DNA of 64,000 bases from Craspedostauros australis (GCA_026770025.1 JAMXDE010000013.1:1736001-1800000); one strand, 5' to 3'; shown: positions 1-10,351, numbered from the stretch's first letter. Notes: generated from the sequence alone by a model not told the origin. Translations and numbers: made by a program.

Positions 1-3000
1 GGGGTTCATGGTGCCAGTTCGGATGAAGGTGCTGAGTTTTCCCACGAATTTACCAATAGCGTAGTCCGTTGCTTGTCTCCTGAGGTCGTCGCAGCGAATC
101 TCACAGTGGAGGTCGACTTCGAAATGCCTCTCCATGTCTGAGTAGAGATCCTCGTAGACGTCTTGGAATGGAGTTGGTCCCTCCTCGGTCATGTCATCAG
201 GGTCTGGTTGCCACCAGTCGGCCATGTTGACGCTGGCTTCTTCTGTTTCAATTGGTCTTGGCGCGAATGTTGGAAGAACGACGTTGGTTGGTTGTGGATT
301 CAAAGTGTTGAATCGCACTCGAAGTCTGCGCAACAAATAGTGAGCGTCCACCTTGAATTGGTGTAGATCGATGGAAAGAGAGTCGCTGCCTTCGCGTTGG
401 AGAGGTTCAATTGTGTGTAAGCAATCGACGACAGCTTGTGAGAATGTGATGATCGATGAAGAGTCAGGGTGCAACTCCCTGGGTATTGCGGCCTGTTCAA
501 TTTCTTCCAAGGTAGCTACTGCGGGGCAGAAGTAGTAATCATCGGTGTCTTCGTCGTCCAGCCAGGCTGCTTTGCCTCCCATACGTGCGTACGTGAATCG
601 CTTTGGTTGTTTGCGAATTCTCGTGCTTCGAGGTCTTTCTGGCGTTGGCTCAGACTTAGGTGTCGTGGGTGGCGTGGAGCTCGTTTGAATTGGCGATGGA
701 GCTGGAGGTGGTAATGGAGTTGCTGGTTCTAATGTTGGTGATTCTCGGAGAGGTGAACTCAATTGCGGTTGAAGTGTTCGCTGATCCGGTGACTCTATAG
801 TAGAGTCAGGTACCGGGGACTCATCGGGAGCTCCCTCTGTCGAAGACATTTGCCTGTTGGCTCCCTCTGAAACTGGCATCGGAGGGGCGGGAGCTTCACT
901 CATGAGATCGGGGATCTGTTGTGTCATTGGTTGCGACTCTTTCGCCAATACCTGTGGCGTTCTTTCACGGATGGTTTGTTGGTTTCGCGTATCAAAACTC
1001 GGTGGTGGAGTGTTATCGTCGTTGCGTTGTAACCGGTTGTGGTCTCGCGTGTCTGATGCGAAGATGTCGTCCTGCTCCATTGATTCCACATCGTCGTCAT
1101 CGAATGGATATTGGAAAGTGGTGTCACCAAACATGCGAGTCCATTCTTCCGATTGATAGCTTGGAAGTTGCTTCAAGTCGGTAGCAATCGTTGCGAACCA
1201 GTCATCGAACACGACGTGGAACTGAGGGGTGATTGAACCTGTCCGTGGTGATAGGACTAGAGGTACGGTTGAAGCATGCTTCGTAGAGAGACCCATGTTC
1301 ACGTATCTCTCTCCTCTTGGTTCCCATCGGGGTATCTTGCGTCCATCGGCCAGCGCTTTGTTAAGAACATAGACTGGACTGCCCCATACGTGCAGGTTAT
1401 GAAGTTGCTTGAGGGGAAGACGGATGCGCGATAGAACATCGTAAGGTGTGAGGCCGGTGGCGGGATTAGGCACGCGATTATAGATGTACGCGGCGTGTAC
1501 GACGGCCATTGGCCATAGTTGAGCATCAAACATCGTTGGCCAGTGGATGCTTTGATGCATCATCATGGTTCGGGCCATTGAGACAATTGTTCGAATGCTT
1601 CGCTCGGCGATTCCATTGTGGTGATGTGCGCCGACACCTGCGAATCGATGGACTTGATGGAAGATTTCAAGGTGTTTGGAGTATTCGGGTGAGGTGAAGG
1701 TGGTGGCGTTGTCTGATAGATACGATCGTATGGGGACTCCAACATCACGACACATCAGTTCGAACCGTTCCTTGGCTTCGAGGGTGACGTGCGTGGTTAG
1801 CGCTGCCACAGGTTCCACGTGAATGTATCCTGATGCGTGATCGACAAAGATGGCTCCGCCTTTGTACATTTCGTTTGGATCGCCTTTGCCTCGTCCTGAG
1901 AAGAGGCGTCCTGGCGTTCGACCGACGAAGTGGTCCACTGATACTTGTTGTCCAGGGAACAAGTGATCGGTGCGCAAAACTCCTTGTTTGTCACGGACGA
2001 CATGTTGAGTTATTCCTGGGGAAGGGCGACGGTGCAGCTTTCCGAATTGGCATGCGGCGCACAGCGGAAGGCTTGTGACCCTTGCCGCAGCTGTGTGCAT
2101 CTTTCTAGACGATTCTGACCCGGTGAGTGTACCCGAACGCAGCAGGAACTTCACTCGACTGAAGGATAAATGTCCGAGACGATAGTGCCACCGAAGAAGT
2201 TCCTTTTGCGGTTGGGTGAGGTTCACGTTGTGGTCCGACACGGTAGAGACGATGGACGTTAGTGCAGCTGGTACGTCATGGATGTTGTCGGCACTGTAGC
2301 CAACTGATGTTGGCAGCCTTGTGGACTTCTTGTAATTCGCTACGATTGCATTGCGATCGTCGTTTCCCAGGATTCCGCTGAGTTTGCAGGAGGACTTGTC
2401 GAAAACGATAGTTTCGCCCTGATACTCTTCAAGGAGACTGGAAGTGCTGATTAGCTTGACCTTTGATTCGGGAACATGGAAAGCAGGCAGTCGCAATTTG
2501 CGAGGGCTTCCAGTTACATCAAGGACATACCATTCGACGGTTCCCAACGCATTCACTTGGATTTTCTTGAGGAATCCGTTGAGAAAGGTCGGTCTTGGTG
2601 GAGGACTTGGAGTAGAACAGAAATCGTTGAGGTCATTTGTCACAGAAATTGATGCTCCGCTGTCCCAAACGAGTTCGAATGGAGCATCGGGTGAGAGATA
2701 ACTCTCAGCTTTAGCTGGAGATGCGAAAGCATTGCGATTGGAGAAGAAGGAGGCTAGACCTTGCAGAGTGAGTAGTGCGGGCATGTCATTGTCACATTGT
2801 TGCTTTTGACTTCGATCATACATCAAGTCAATTCTGCGAGTTGGGTACAGGCTCCAGAGATTTCGTGAGATGGATGAGGTGCGACCTTCTTGGCGGGGCA
2901 ATTTTGCTGTCGTGGGTGTTTGGTTTTTACCATAAGTGGAATTTTTCGATTGATTCCAGTGACGACGTTTTGATCTGTGATTGCGAGATTTGGTCCGAGC

Positions 3001-5097
3001 CTGGGGACGCCACACACGTTTTGTTCGTGGGGAGTTTCCTTTCGACACGTTCACGGGTTTGGGTCCATCTGGGTCGAGACTTTCCATTACGAGATCGTAG
3101 AGACTGCGTTTCACGGCTCCATTGAAGTGTGTTGGACGTTTGTGCACTTGCTTGTACCGTTCTTTGACTCGTGCCTTGTTGTAGACTAGATCAGCAGAGT
3201 TGATTGAGTCGGGTCTTCGTGGTACGTTCGTGTGGAGGAGTAGTAGAGTTACGGCAATTAGCATCCAGGCATTTGCTGCCGCGATGTACCACCCATACTC
3301 TACTCCGATAGTGATGACTTGGAGTGAGGCGAAGAGGAGAACCATTCCAACGATGCTACCGAAGTAGTTGAAGGAGGTGAAGAGGTTCCAGACGAGAGAC
3401 CACCAGGTGTCTTCGTCTTGACTGGAGGCGGCTGTGAAGCATGTCCACGCAGCCATGTCAATGGAGAGGTTGTCCTGTTTGGGAGCTTGCTTGCCCTTTG
3501 CCTTCGCCTTGAACTTGAAGTTGTCCTGATGACTCTCGGTGTTGTGCGAGAGACGCCAGCGGCGGCACTTGGCGCACCACATGAACGTTTTGTCGTTGAC
3601 AAGCTTGCGCTGTGGTTCACCGGGCTTGGGAGCTTTGGACGACCAGCCCTGGCTGGCGTTGCGTTTGGCGTCGCGTTCCTTGGGCTTCTTGAAGTTGTTT
3701 CTCCTTCCGTCGTTCTTGGAGAAACCCTTGTGTTGCTCGAGAACGTTGGCGCTTGGATTCTGGACGGCGTTGTTGGCGTACGAGTACCTGGGCACGTTGC
3801 TGTCTCTGGTACGCCTGATGGCATGCCAGCGATTTCCACGCACCTCGTTTTCGTACGACGCCTCGGCCTTGTTACAGATTGCCATCCATGTGAGATCTTT
3901 TGCGGCAAGCTGGGGGCGAGCGTACTCGTACGTGAAGACGGGAAGACGCATGAGGATTTCCTCAAGGTTTTCCTTCATCACATAGAGAGGACGTCGGTAC
4001 TGTTCACCAGACCGGATCTGTCCTCCAGCCTGCAGGAAGGCGTCGAGGATCGTTCGGAGGAGACGAAGGTCGAAGCGACCGGCGTCGTCGAGGCGCTTGC
4101 AAAGAGCACGGAGGTGGACTGCCATGAGACCAACGTTCTCGTTTGGAAAACGTCTGCAGTTGACTTCGCGGATCTTGGCTGCGAGGGCGTCTTGTTCATC
4201 CAAGGAGTTGGCCGAGTTGCTGTTCATGAACTCAACGAAGAGAGTGATGAAGTTATCGTGGAACTTCGGCTCGATTCGGTTCATGAGTTGGTCTTCGAGG
4301 GCTGGATCAAGACTGTCACGGAAGAACGCTGAGGCTGTCTCGTTGTTCTGGACGTCGTAGTGATCCCACTTCAGATGGAACTCGTCGAAGTGCTTGGTGG
4401 CATCTTCAAGAGTGAAGGCGGCTGGTGAGTCCAAGACACAAGTCATCCCTGACTCTGCGTTGGCGTCAGCGATGTACGCCATGGTGAGGAGTCCGGTTCT
4501 TGCCATGTGGTTTCGCACCAGGCGGATGAACTGCTGGATGTTCCCTCCTTTCTTGAACTTGTCGGTGAGTCCTTGTTCTTGCTTGGACTGGTTGGTGGAG
4601 TCAGCACCGTTATGGAGGATTCTCTGTTGTTGAGAGTTGGTCCACCTGGTGTGTGACTCGTCTTGGAGGCCCGTCCAATGCCCGTTTGGTGCGCCTGCGG
4701 TCCAGGGCACCCAGTTGCGTCCTTGCTTGAGGATACCTCCCATGATGGGAACGGTTGGTTTCCCAGAGAGGTCGTGGTCGTCGTCTTCGCTGTCCTCTTC
4801 TGACTTTTTGCTCTTCTTGGGCATGGGTGTGCCCATGTCGAAGATGCTGTCGTTGAAGAAGGATTGGTCCGTCCGGGTTCTTGTGTCGCCAGCGGAACGG
4901 CTGCGCTCGAGCCCGGGACGGCTTGGGGTCGTGGTGGCTGTCGCCGCTGCTTGGGCAGTGGCTATAGCCGCGTTTGCTGCTTCTGCAGCGGCTTCGGCCG
5001 TCAACGTCGCCTGTGTGAGGCGGGCGTTCTCGACCATGATCGCTTCGAGCTGCGCTTGCAGCTCTTCCAGCGTGGCAGGGGTTGTCTCTTCCGCCAT
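1..5097 (-). CDS. Ty1/copia Gag-Pol polyprotein, element A (3' end outside window)
   Basis: Read on the minus strand from the ATG at 5097, this frame has no stop down to base 1, so at least 1,699 codons are open. Order: coiled Gag N-terminus rich in Glu and Ala; Gag body; a CxxCx8HxxxH metal-binding motif near 3530-3580; two hydrophobic segments near 3190-3370; aspartic protease DSGAS at 2650-2664; integrase with catalytic Asp codons at 1933 and 1711 and Glu at 1603, giving the DD35E spacing; then a Pro/Thr linker and a folded-looking domain. Reverse transcriptase and RNase H must lie left of the window. It makes the capsid and enzymes for retrotransposition through virus-like particles. It is a diverged relative of the element at 11950-20522, sharing the same domain order and integrase stretches. 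No frame after 5097 is broken, so this copy may be functional. The next upstream ATG in frame was not found, which supports this start. Confidence 0.9.
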   Translation of the reverse strand, partial: MAEETTPATLEELQAQLEAIMVENARLTQATLTAEAAAEAANAAIATAQAAATATTTPSRPGLERSRSAGDTRTRTDQSFFNDSIFDMGTPMPKKSKKSEEDSEDDDHDLSGKPTVPIMGGILKQGRNWVPWTAGAPNGHWTGLQDESHTRWTNSQQQRILHNGADSTNQSKQEQGLTDKFKKGGNIQQFIRLVRNHMARTGLLTMAYIADANAESGMTCVLDSPAAFTLEDATKHFDEFHLKWDHYDVQNNETASAFFRDSLDPALEDQLMNRIEPKFHDNFITLFVEFMNSNSANSLDEQDALAAKIREVNCRRFPNENVGLMAVHLRALCKRLDDAGRFDLRLLRTILDAFLQAGGQIRSGEQYRRPLYVMKENLEEILMRLPVFTYEYARPQLAAKDLTWMAICNKAEASYENEVRGNRWHAIRRTRDSNVPRYSYANNAVQNPSANVLEQHKGFSKNDGRRNNFKKPKERDAKRNASQGWSSKAPKPGEPQRKLVNDKTFMWCAKCRRWRLSHNTESHQDNFKFKAKAKGKQAPKQDNLSIDMAAWTCFTAASSQDEDTWWSLVWNLFTSFNYFGSIVGMVLLFASLQVITIGVEYGWYIAAANAWMLIAVTLLLLHTNVPRRPDSINSADLVYNKARVKERYKQVHKRPTHFNGAVKRSLYDLVMESLDPDGPKPVNVSKGNSPRTKRVWRPQARTKSRNHRSKRRHWNQSKNSTYGKNQTPTTAKLPRQEGRTSSISRNLWSLYPTRRIDLMYDRSQKQQCDNDMPALLTLQGLASFFSNRNAFASPAKAESYLSPDAPFELVWDSGASISVTNDLNDFCSTPSPPPRPTFLNGFLKKIQVNALGTVEWYVLDVTGSPRKLRLPAFHVPESKVKLISTSSLLEEYQGETIVFDKSSCKLSGILGNDDRNAIVANYKKSTRLPTSVGYSADNIHDVPAALTSIVSTVSDHNVNLTQPQKELLRWHYRLGHLSFSRVKFLLRSGTLTGSESSRKMHTAAARVTSLPLCAACQFGKLHRRPSPGITQHVVRDKQGVLRTDHLFPGQQVSVDHFVGRTPGRLFSGRGKGDPNEMYKGGAIFVDHASGYIHVEPVAALTTHVTLEAKERFELMCRDVGVPIRSYLSDNATTFTSPEYSKHLEIFHQVHRFAGVGAHHHNGIAERSIRTIVSMARTMMMHQSIHWPTMFDAQLWPMAVVHAAYIYNRVPNPATGLTPYDVLSRIRLPLKQLHNLHVWGSPVYVLNKALADGRKIPRWEPRGERYVNMGLSTKHASTVPLVLSPRTGSITPQFHVVFDDWFATIATDLKQLPSYQSEEWTRMFGDTTFQYPFDDDDVESMEQDDIFASDTRDHNRLQRNDDNTPPPSFDTRNQQTIRERTPQVLAKESQPMTQQIPDLMSEAPAPPMPVSEGANRQMSSTEGAPDESPVPDSTIESPDQRTLQPQLSSPLRESPTLEPATPLPPPAPSPIQTSSTPPTTPKSEPTPERPRSTRIRKQPKRFTYARMGGKAAWLDDEDTDDYYFCPAVATLEEIEQAAIPRELHPDSSSIITFSQAVVDCLHTIEPLQREGSDSLSIDLHQFKVDAHYLLRRLRVRFNTLNPQPTNVVLPTFAPRPIETEEASVNMADWWQPDPDDMTEEGPTPFQDVYEDLYSDMERHFEVDLHCEIRCDDLRRQATDYAIGKFVGKLSTFIRTGTMNP

Positions 5098-5509
5098 GAT
5101 GGATGACGGGGACTTCTCGAATGGTCTTCGGACTTCGAGGGGGATCGATCTGTTTGCCTTCTCTTGCTCTTGCTCGGCTTCACTTCGTTGGGAAGGTGTG
5201 CACTGAAGTTCGATGCAGGCTTGGGGAGGCTCGCACTCGGTTGGCGAGTGCGCTTATCGCTTGCTTTGGCAGGGGCTACTGAAGTTCGACCTTGGGTCGC
5301 TTACCTTCAGCTGGGACTTTTGTCCTCTTGAGTGGCTCGGTTTTTCGAGCGGTGGGGATCTGATTTCAGATCAGATGCATGCGGTGAGGACGTGGTCCTA
5401 GTTGGAAGCTCGGTCTGCGAGCTGTGCCTTTTGGCTTCGTCTCAGAGAGACTCTTGCGATCGGTTGGCAGAGGAAGATGCTCGGTGGAGTTGATAAGAGA
5501 GTATTTGGC

Positions 5510-5527
5510 AACCACTCGCAGCTACCA
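5510..5527 (-). promoter_or_regulatory. Primer-binding site of element A, complementary to initiator tRNA-Met 3' end
   Basis: On the minus strand this reads TGGTAGCTGCGAGTGGTT. The same 18 bases occur at 12489-12506 upstream of element B, in otherwise diverged leaders. The complement ends in CTACCA and begins AACC, matching the length and layout of the T-arm, acceptor strand and CCA of an initiator tRNA-Met (GAAACC, four bases, six bases, A, CCA). Reverse transcription would prime here. The tRNA identity is inferred from layout, not from a tRNA gene in the window. Confidence 0.7.
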
Positions 5528-6050
5528 GTTAGGATTCGGGCGTAGGCGTCGAATCGGTGGAGAATGCCTCGTGAATCTGCCGGCTTCGAGATAGCCGTGT
5601 GATGCAGTTCAAGAGAGGTGTGCTGATTGAAGAGTTATAACTTGTAACGATGAGAAGTAGAGTGCTTTGTAGCTAATCCTTGTCTGTTATTATGAGTTAG
5701 CTTATTGGTGTTAGTAGGGTGAAGAAACGATGCCACACAACTTGGCGAGACCCTGCACTGATGCACTTGATTCAGTGCAACAGAGTAGACAGTCAATACA
5801 GTACCTTGCTCTCCGCACATGTAGTTACACTGCAGTGTAGGTCATGACAATCAGTGATGACGGTCATGAAGCAGTGGCTGTGGCTGAAGCTGACACTCGG
5901 ATTCCATTGCTTGAGTTGAAGCAAGTTGGATACGCATGCTGAGACCACGGTGGTAGTGTGATGGTCATCAGCAATGAAGGAATCGAGGTATGTTTTAGTA
6001 AGGAGGATCTGAAGAGCATATAGTTCCCAGGTGGGGTGTGAGTCAGGTCG
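5528..6050 (-). repeat. Probable 5' LTR of element A (outer end not resolved)
   Basis: The LTR of a copia element abuts its primer site, so the DNA to the right of 5527 should be the 5' LTR of element A. The matching 3' LTR is outside the window, so the outer boundary cannot be fixed; 6050 is a guess based on the roughly 0.5 kb expected from element B. No gene is visible here. Confidence 0.35.
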
Positions 6051-6055
6051 GTCGG

Positions 6056-6144
6056 GTTTGAGTCATGACGGATTCGTGAATGGAGGAGAGAAAGGAGGAG
6101 AAAAGATTTGGTGGTCAATCAAGTCGGAAGATTTCGCGCCAAAA
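6056..6144 (+). repeat. Dispersed repeat copy 1, with E2F-like core
   Basis: About 89 bp resembles the reverse complement of 48945-49034: shared GTTTGAGTCA, a TCGTGAATGG/CCGTGAATGG block, a purine-rich stretch, and an identical block of about 20 bases ending TTTCGCGCCAAAA. No coding potential is seen. Confidence 0.55.
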
Positions 6145-6419
6145 CAGGAATTTCTCCCATTGGGTTGATACCGTGTTCGGTAGTAGTCTGTCCCTCATTG
6201 AATCTCAACTTGTCTGTTGGCTTGTCCGGGCGCGTCATTTCCGCTCATGTTGTTCGCCCACACACAAATACGAATGCTCTACTGTACACAAACACAAACA
6301 CAGAGAGAGCAACAGCCAACATACTGGGTGTGACATCAACAACATGACCACAAGTAGAAACATCTTGGCGCCAGAAAATATATCATAGGCAGTATGACAA
6401 TGACAGCTAGTATGGTAAT

Positions 6420-6956
6420 CTACTCAGTATTCTGTTCTTGGTTGACTGCGCGTGCTGCGCTGAGGAGTTGTTCGTGCATTGCTTTCCTATTCTCCTCCTC
6501 ATTTTTGCGTCGCTGCAACCAGTACGTCGATGCCATCTTGCTTCGCTTGAGTTGATAGATGTGATCGCGAAGTTGCTTCAGCGTGAACTGGTGGTACACG
6601 ACATTCGACTCGTAGAGATCGTTGGGCTTCTTGGCAAGGTGCAGACCCTCATCGAAGTCAGTTGCCAGCTGTGCCTCTGCATTTGATCCTTTCCATCGAG
6701 GGCGAGTGGGCACAATTGGTGGAAGGGCCTTGAATCGTTCGAAAGCCTGGGCATCAGCTTGTGCGCGTCGCTTTTGTTCATCGCATGCCTTGCGAAGAGT
6801 TCGAAGATTGGTACGGAAGTTGACGTAGTTGATTTGCTTGTATTCGACTCGCAGTTCGTAGACGGCACGAGGTTTCATGTCATCAGTGATTCTCCCATGC
6901 AGAAGATCATCACGGAGAGTCTCCTTGACTGCTGGCCACAACTTGCTGCGAGGCAT
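6420..6956 (-). CDS. Hypothetical protein, 178 aa, charged and helical
   Basis: The ATG at 6956 is the first in frame. The protein starts MPRSKLWPAVKETLRDDLLH and contains a motif of the form YELRVEYKQINYVNFRTNLR, then a Pro/Arg-rich middle and a basic helical C-terminus ending in an acidic tail. It has no signal peptide or membrane segment. The pattern (xLWxxVKExLRxDLLxGxIT, then YKxxxYxxFRTNLRxLR) resembles unnamed proteins that I associate with diatom genomes, but I cannot assign a function or domain name. It lies head-to-head with the gene starting at 7377, about 420 bp apart, so a shared promoter region is possible. Frame and length argue for a real gene; with no intron and no known domain it could also be a passenger of a mobile element. 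Confidence 0.55.
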   Translation of the reverse strand: MPRSKLWPAVKETLRDDLLHGRITDDMKPRAVYELRVEYKQINYVNFRTNLRTLRKACDEQKRRAQADAQAFERFKALPPIVPTRPRWKGSNAEAQLATDFDEGLHLAKKPNDLYESNVVYHQFTLKQLRDHIYQLKRSKMASTYWLQRRKNEEENRKAMHEQLLSAARAVNQEQNTE

Positions 6957-7376
6957 GATCACCGAATAGTCAAGATGTTGTTCCGTTGTAGTTTGTGTGT
7001 GAGGCTTGTTGTGATGTTGGGGAAGAGTCGTATTGAGACCAAGTGGACTCTACCACTCATACCTTCGATGACAACACCCAGCAATCGATACAAAGAGACC
7101 AGCATGAGCAACTACAATGAGATGGGTAGCCCCGCCAACAATTATCCGTTGCTTGTTTATAAACTGTCACAAACGGCGATGCACACAAGACTGCTGGATC
7201 TTCCCACCAAAACAGGGCCATGACAATCGTGCCAACGAGCTCAGTCTCCCACATAGTGCTCCTTGCGACGACAACACAAGTATACCCAACACGCAATGAA
7301 TCAGAACCTAGGCTCAACTGTATCCACAACAAATGCTGATCAGCATCATAATATACTAGTTCAAAACCAACCAACC

Positions 7377-9056
7377 ATGGAGGACTCTCAGGAGAAACAA
7401 GCGCGCAAGCGAAAAGGTACGAAGGCCCCAACCAGCGCCACCGACACGCAAATTCTGAGCTTCATTCAAAACCCATCCAAGCACGGCAAATTCAGTAAAT
7501 TTTGTGATCAGAATGTCTTCCTCTTTGGCCTGGCGCGGTCGCCTGAGCGGAAGAGAGCGTACAATAGAAAGAACTACTTGGAGAAAACCGTGAGTGCAGC
7601 ACAAGGCAATGGCATGGATGAGTTGTGCTCCATGTTCCAGAATCACACCATCGAATCACCACACAAAAAGCGAAAGCATCACAACCAACAATCCAACACC
7701 CACCCACGAGCCAGTGACTGCCTCATCACCTCAGCACCAGCACCAGCACCAGCACCAGCAACCATGTCCAAGAACATCGCCTTCCGCACCAGCTTCACCC
7801 TCAATGGGGAAGGCGCAACGATGATCCCTGGCGGACTCGCCATCTACGTTGCATCTGCCAAGGCTGATGGTAATCTTGTCGTTGACAAGGTGGTCATCTC
7901 AAAGCTTGTCACCGACGCTCGTGATATCAGTCATTACTCCGCCATCCTGGGCGATGACAACAAATCAATCATCATCACTGAGCCGGTGTTTCCACTCATC
8001 GACATTCGGGACAAGACAGCTGTAGCAACCACAAGAACCCAGGCCATCTTCTGTGCCAAGGCCAAGGAGGAGTATTACAAGCTCTCCAATCGGCTGGACA
8101 AGACCGAAGGATCGCGTCCGCTCATGGAGACCACTCTTGTGCCCCCAGATGGGATGGAGTTCTGCAAGGAGTTCTTCAATGTGCGGAAGGACCCTACCAA
8201 CCACGCCCTGAAGCGCTGCAGCCGACGTATTGAGCTGTCAGGCAAGGACACCAATCCAGGGGCAGCCACAGACTCCTTCATCAAGGTCTTCTGGCATGTG
8301 GCTGTGGCCAATACAACTGCAGACACCAGTGCTGTGCGAACCGCTGAGGATGACGACGATGATGACGATCTTGGCGCAGGCAACGTGAAACGTGAGTGAA
8401 TACAAGTGAAGCAATGGTGTGTGGTCAAGTTGAGTGCATGTAACACTAACAAAACGATTCTATTCTACTACACTCTACTCCTCTACTACACTACTCTACT
8501 CTACTCTACTGTTGTGCTCTTCTGAGAAGCTCCACCCACGAAGACGGAGGGTGGCGGAGGCTCCACACATGCTGGCAGAGGAAGCGGGCACAAGAGCATT
8601 CCTCGCCCATTTGTGAACAGCTCCGGACGCCGCAATTTCTCGGACAAAGTGGCGAACAACGTTTCCACCAACAACCGCGCTTCTGGCGGAGCAACCACCA
8701 CACCAACCGCCAACGTTCCTCGCATGCCAGACATGTCCAGCACCCCTCTTCTCCTCCTTCCAAACGTGCCAACTGGGCCAGTTGGTCACAAAAACATCAC
8801 CCCGCCCGTTGCAGTTCTCGCTGCCACCACAGTCGGAAGCAACGATGCCATCATGAACGATGCAACAAACCACAAGAAGCGCACGATTGCAGAGCTTGAC
8901 GACGCAACCAATCATCCTCGTGGCCGCAAGAGTACCCTGCCTGGTTTGACTAGTCTGGAGTTGGCGGCTCTCGAGGAGTCCCTTGGGAGCATCCCCCTTG
9001 CTGACCGAAACACAGGCATGAACGAGGACAGCGATAATGACGATGATGATGCATAA
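7377..9056 (+). CDS. Hypothetical acidic/basic protein, two exons (7377..8391, 8527..9056)
   Basis: Exon 1 would end in a TGA after 8391, but a GTGAGT donor at 8392 and a pyrimidine-rich tract ending CTGAG at 8526 define a 135-bp phase-1 intron that restores the frame exactly. The spliced protein has about 514 residues from the ATG at 7377 (context ACCATGG); an in-frame ATG at 7296 is an alternative. Visible features: a basic N-terminus with nuclear-signal-like KKRKHH, an Ala-Pro run from a CAGCAC repeat near 7730, a folded middle part (about 7764-8320), an acidic run of eight Asp just before the intron, a Gly/Ser/Thr-rich exon 2, and an acidic C-terminus DSDNDDDDA. I recognise no domain. The makeup suggests a nuclear protein. 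It sits between the small gene at 6420 and the Harbinger-type transposase at 9397; whether these travel together is unknown. Confidence 0.65.
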
Positions 9057-9396
9057 GTGATCGCTCATGAGCGAAGGCATGAGATGGAGAACAGTAGTTT
9101 AATCTCTGGCAACAGTATAATTAGGATTGATGTCAACAGAACAAACGAATGTGCATCTGTGTGGCATTGCGTTGCATTTTGTTGCATTTTGTCGCATTAT
9201 CTTGGTTGTGGTGTTGTGTCGAGCCGTTGTTTGGCGCGAGTCGTGGATATTTGTTCGTGCATGGCACCAAATCGCATCCACACCACGATTCCTCACAAAG
9301 ACGCAAATTCCTCCAACGTTCCACACAACTGCGCAAATAGAGATCACTGATGTTGCTTGATGATTCTAATGAGTGCTATAGAGAATATTATAGTTG

Positions 9397-10351
9397 CTAC
9401 ACATCAAACAGAGGGTTTCCATTCTCCATGTCATATTGTACCAGAACACAGCATGTCTCGAAGACTGCCAAATGGCGATCGCGGTGATGGCGGAATTTAT
9501 TTTTCAGCACGTTGAACACCTTCAGTCTTCCATTGAAGATCTCATGACGCGCGCGTGCTCTTTGCTTGAATTGTGCCAATTCTCTGCTATCGAGAGAGTT
9601 CGCTGTGCTCAGTTTGTCCTCGTTTGTGTATCCTTCATCACCAATGCCAAGGCAGCCATCAGGGATGATGGATCGCAAACCATTCTCCATTTTGTAGATT
9701 GTGCGGTCGTTCACAGAGGCAGGAAATGGGCCATTGATCCAGACCAACCTGCTCTCACGGATGGAGATTGCCAACTCATACGCAAGACCAGGACCATGTG
9801 ATTTGTGCGAAAACCATTTGGAGCTTGGATCATCTCGAGGCTCGTTGATCTCGCAGTGTGTACCATCCACAGTCACAACAAAAGTTTGATCATTTTCAGC
9901 AACGGTTTGAGTCCAACGAATCTGGAAGATGGTGAGTGCACAGTGACTTGATGAGATTGACGACATTCTCGCATATGTAGATGCTTCTGGACTATCTTAC
10001 CTTGTGCTGTCGCAGCGCAGCAATCGATTGCACGTATGCGAGGCAATGCTTTCGAATCGTCTTCTCGGAGAGGTGGAATTTGCTGGCAATCAAGGTCTCC
10101 GTGCTGTACGTCTTCATCCAGAACAGAGTGATGAGCAGCCTGCGCAAAGAGATTCTCGCGAACGCGTGTTCCTTGTTGAGTGATTGGAGGTCAAAGTAGA
10201 GAGCTGCGACAGCTGCAGGCCCGACACCAAAATGCAACCGGAAGCAGCTGGTCTTGGCAATCATACGCTTCCCATCGAATTCATCGTAGCAAGAGCTCAC
10301 CACCATGAGCCCCATGTGGAGCGTTTGATCAGCTGTGATCACGTCAGCCAT
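9397..10351 (-). CDS. PIF/Harbinger-type DDE transposase, two exons (10351..10001, 9921..9397)
   Basis: Exon 1 (ATG at 10351) encodes a helix-turn-helix-like N-terminus containing FHLSEKTIRKHC. A GTAAGA donor at 10000 and CAG acceptor at 9922 give a 79-bp phase-0 intron; the joined frame continues without a break to the TAG at 9397, for about 291 residues. Exon 2 has the DDE_Tnp_4 pattern: VDGTHCEINEP (first Asp), IGDEGY (second Asp) and ARHEIFNGRLK (Glu). All three catalytic acids are present. Such enzymes cut and paste PIF/Harbinger DNA transposons; members often work with a separate Myb-like partner, which I do not see. No terminal inverted repeats were found around it, so it may be an immobile or domesticated copy. 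It is shorter than the usual 350-400 residues, so a 5' exon may be missing. Confidence 0.8.

Noticed and set aside
3418-4332. 304-codon plus-strand frame
   Set aside because: It lies opposite the Gag of element A, whose minus-strand frame is open and recognisable; the plus-strand product has no domain.
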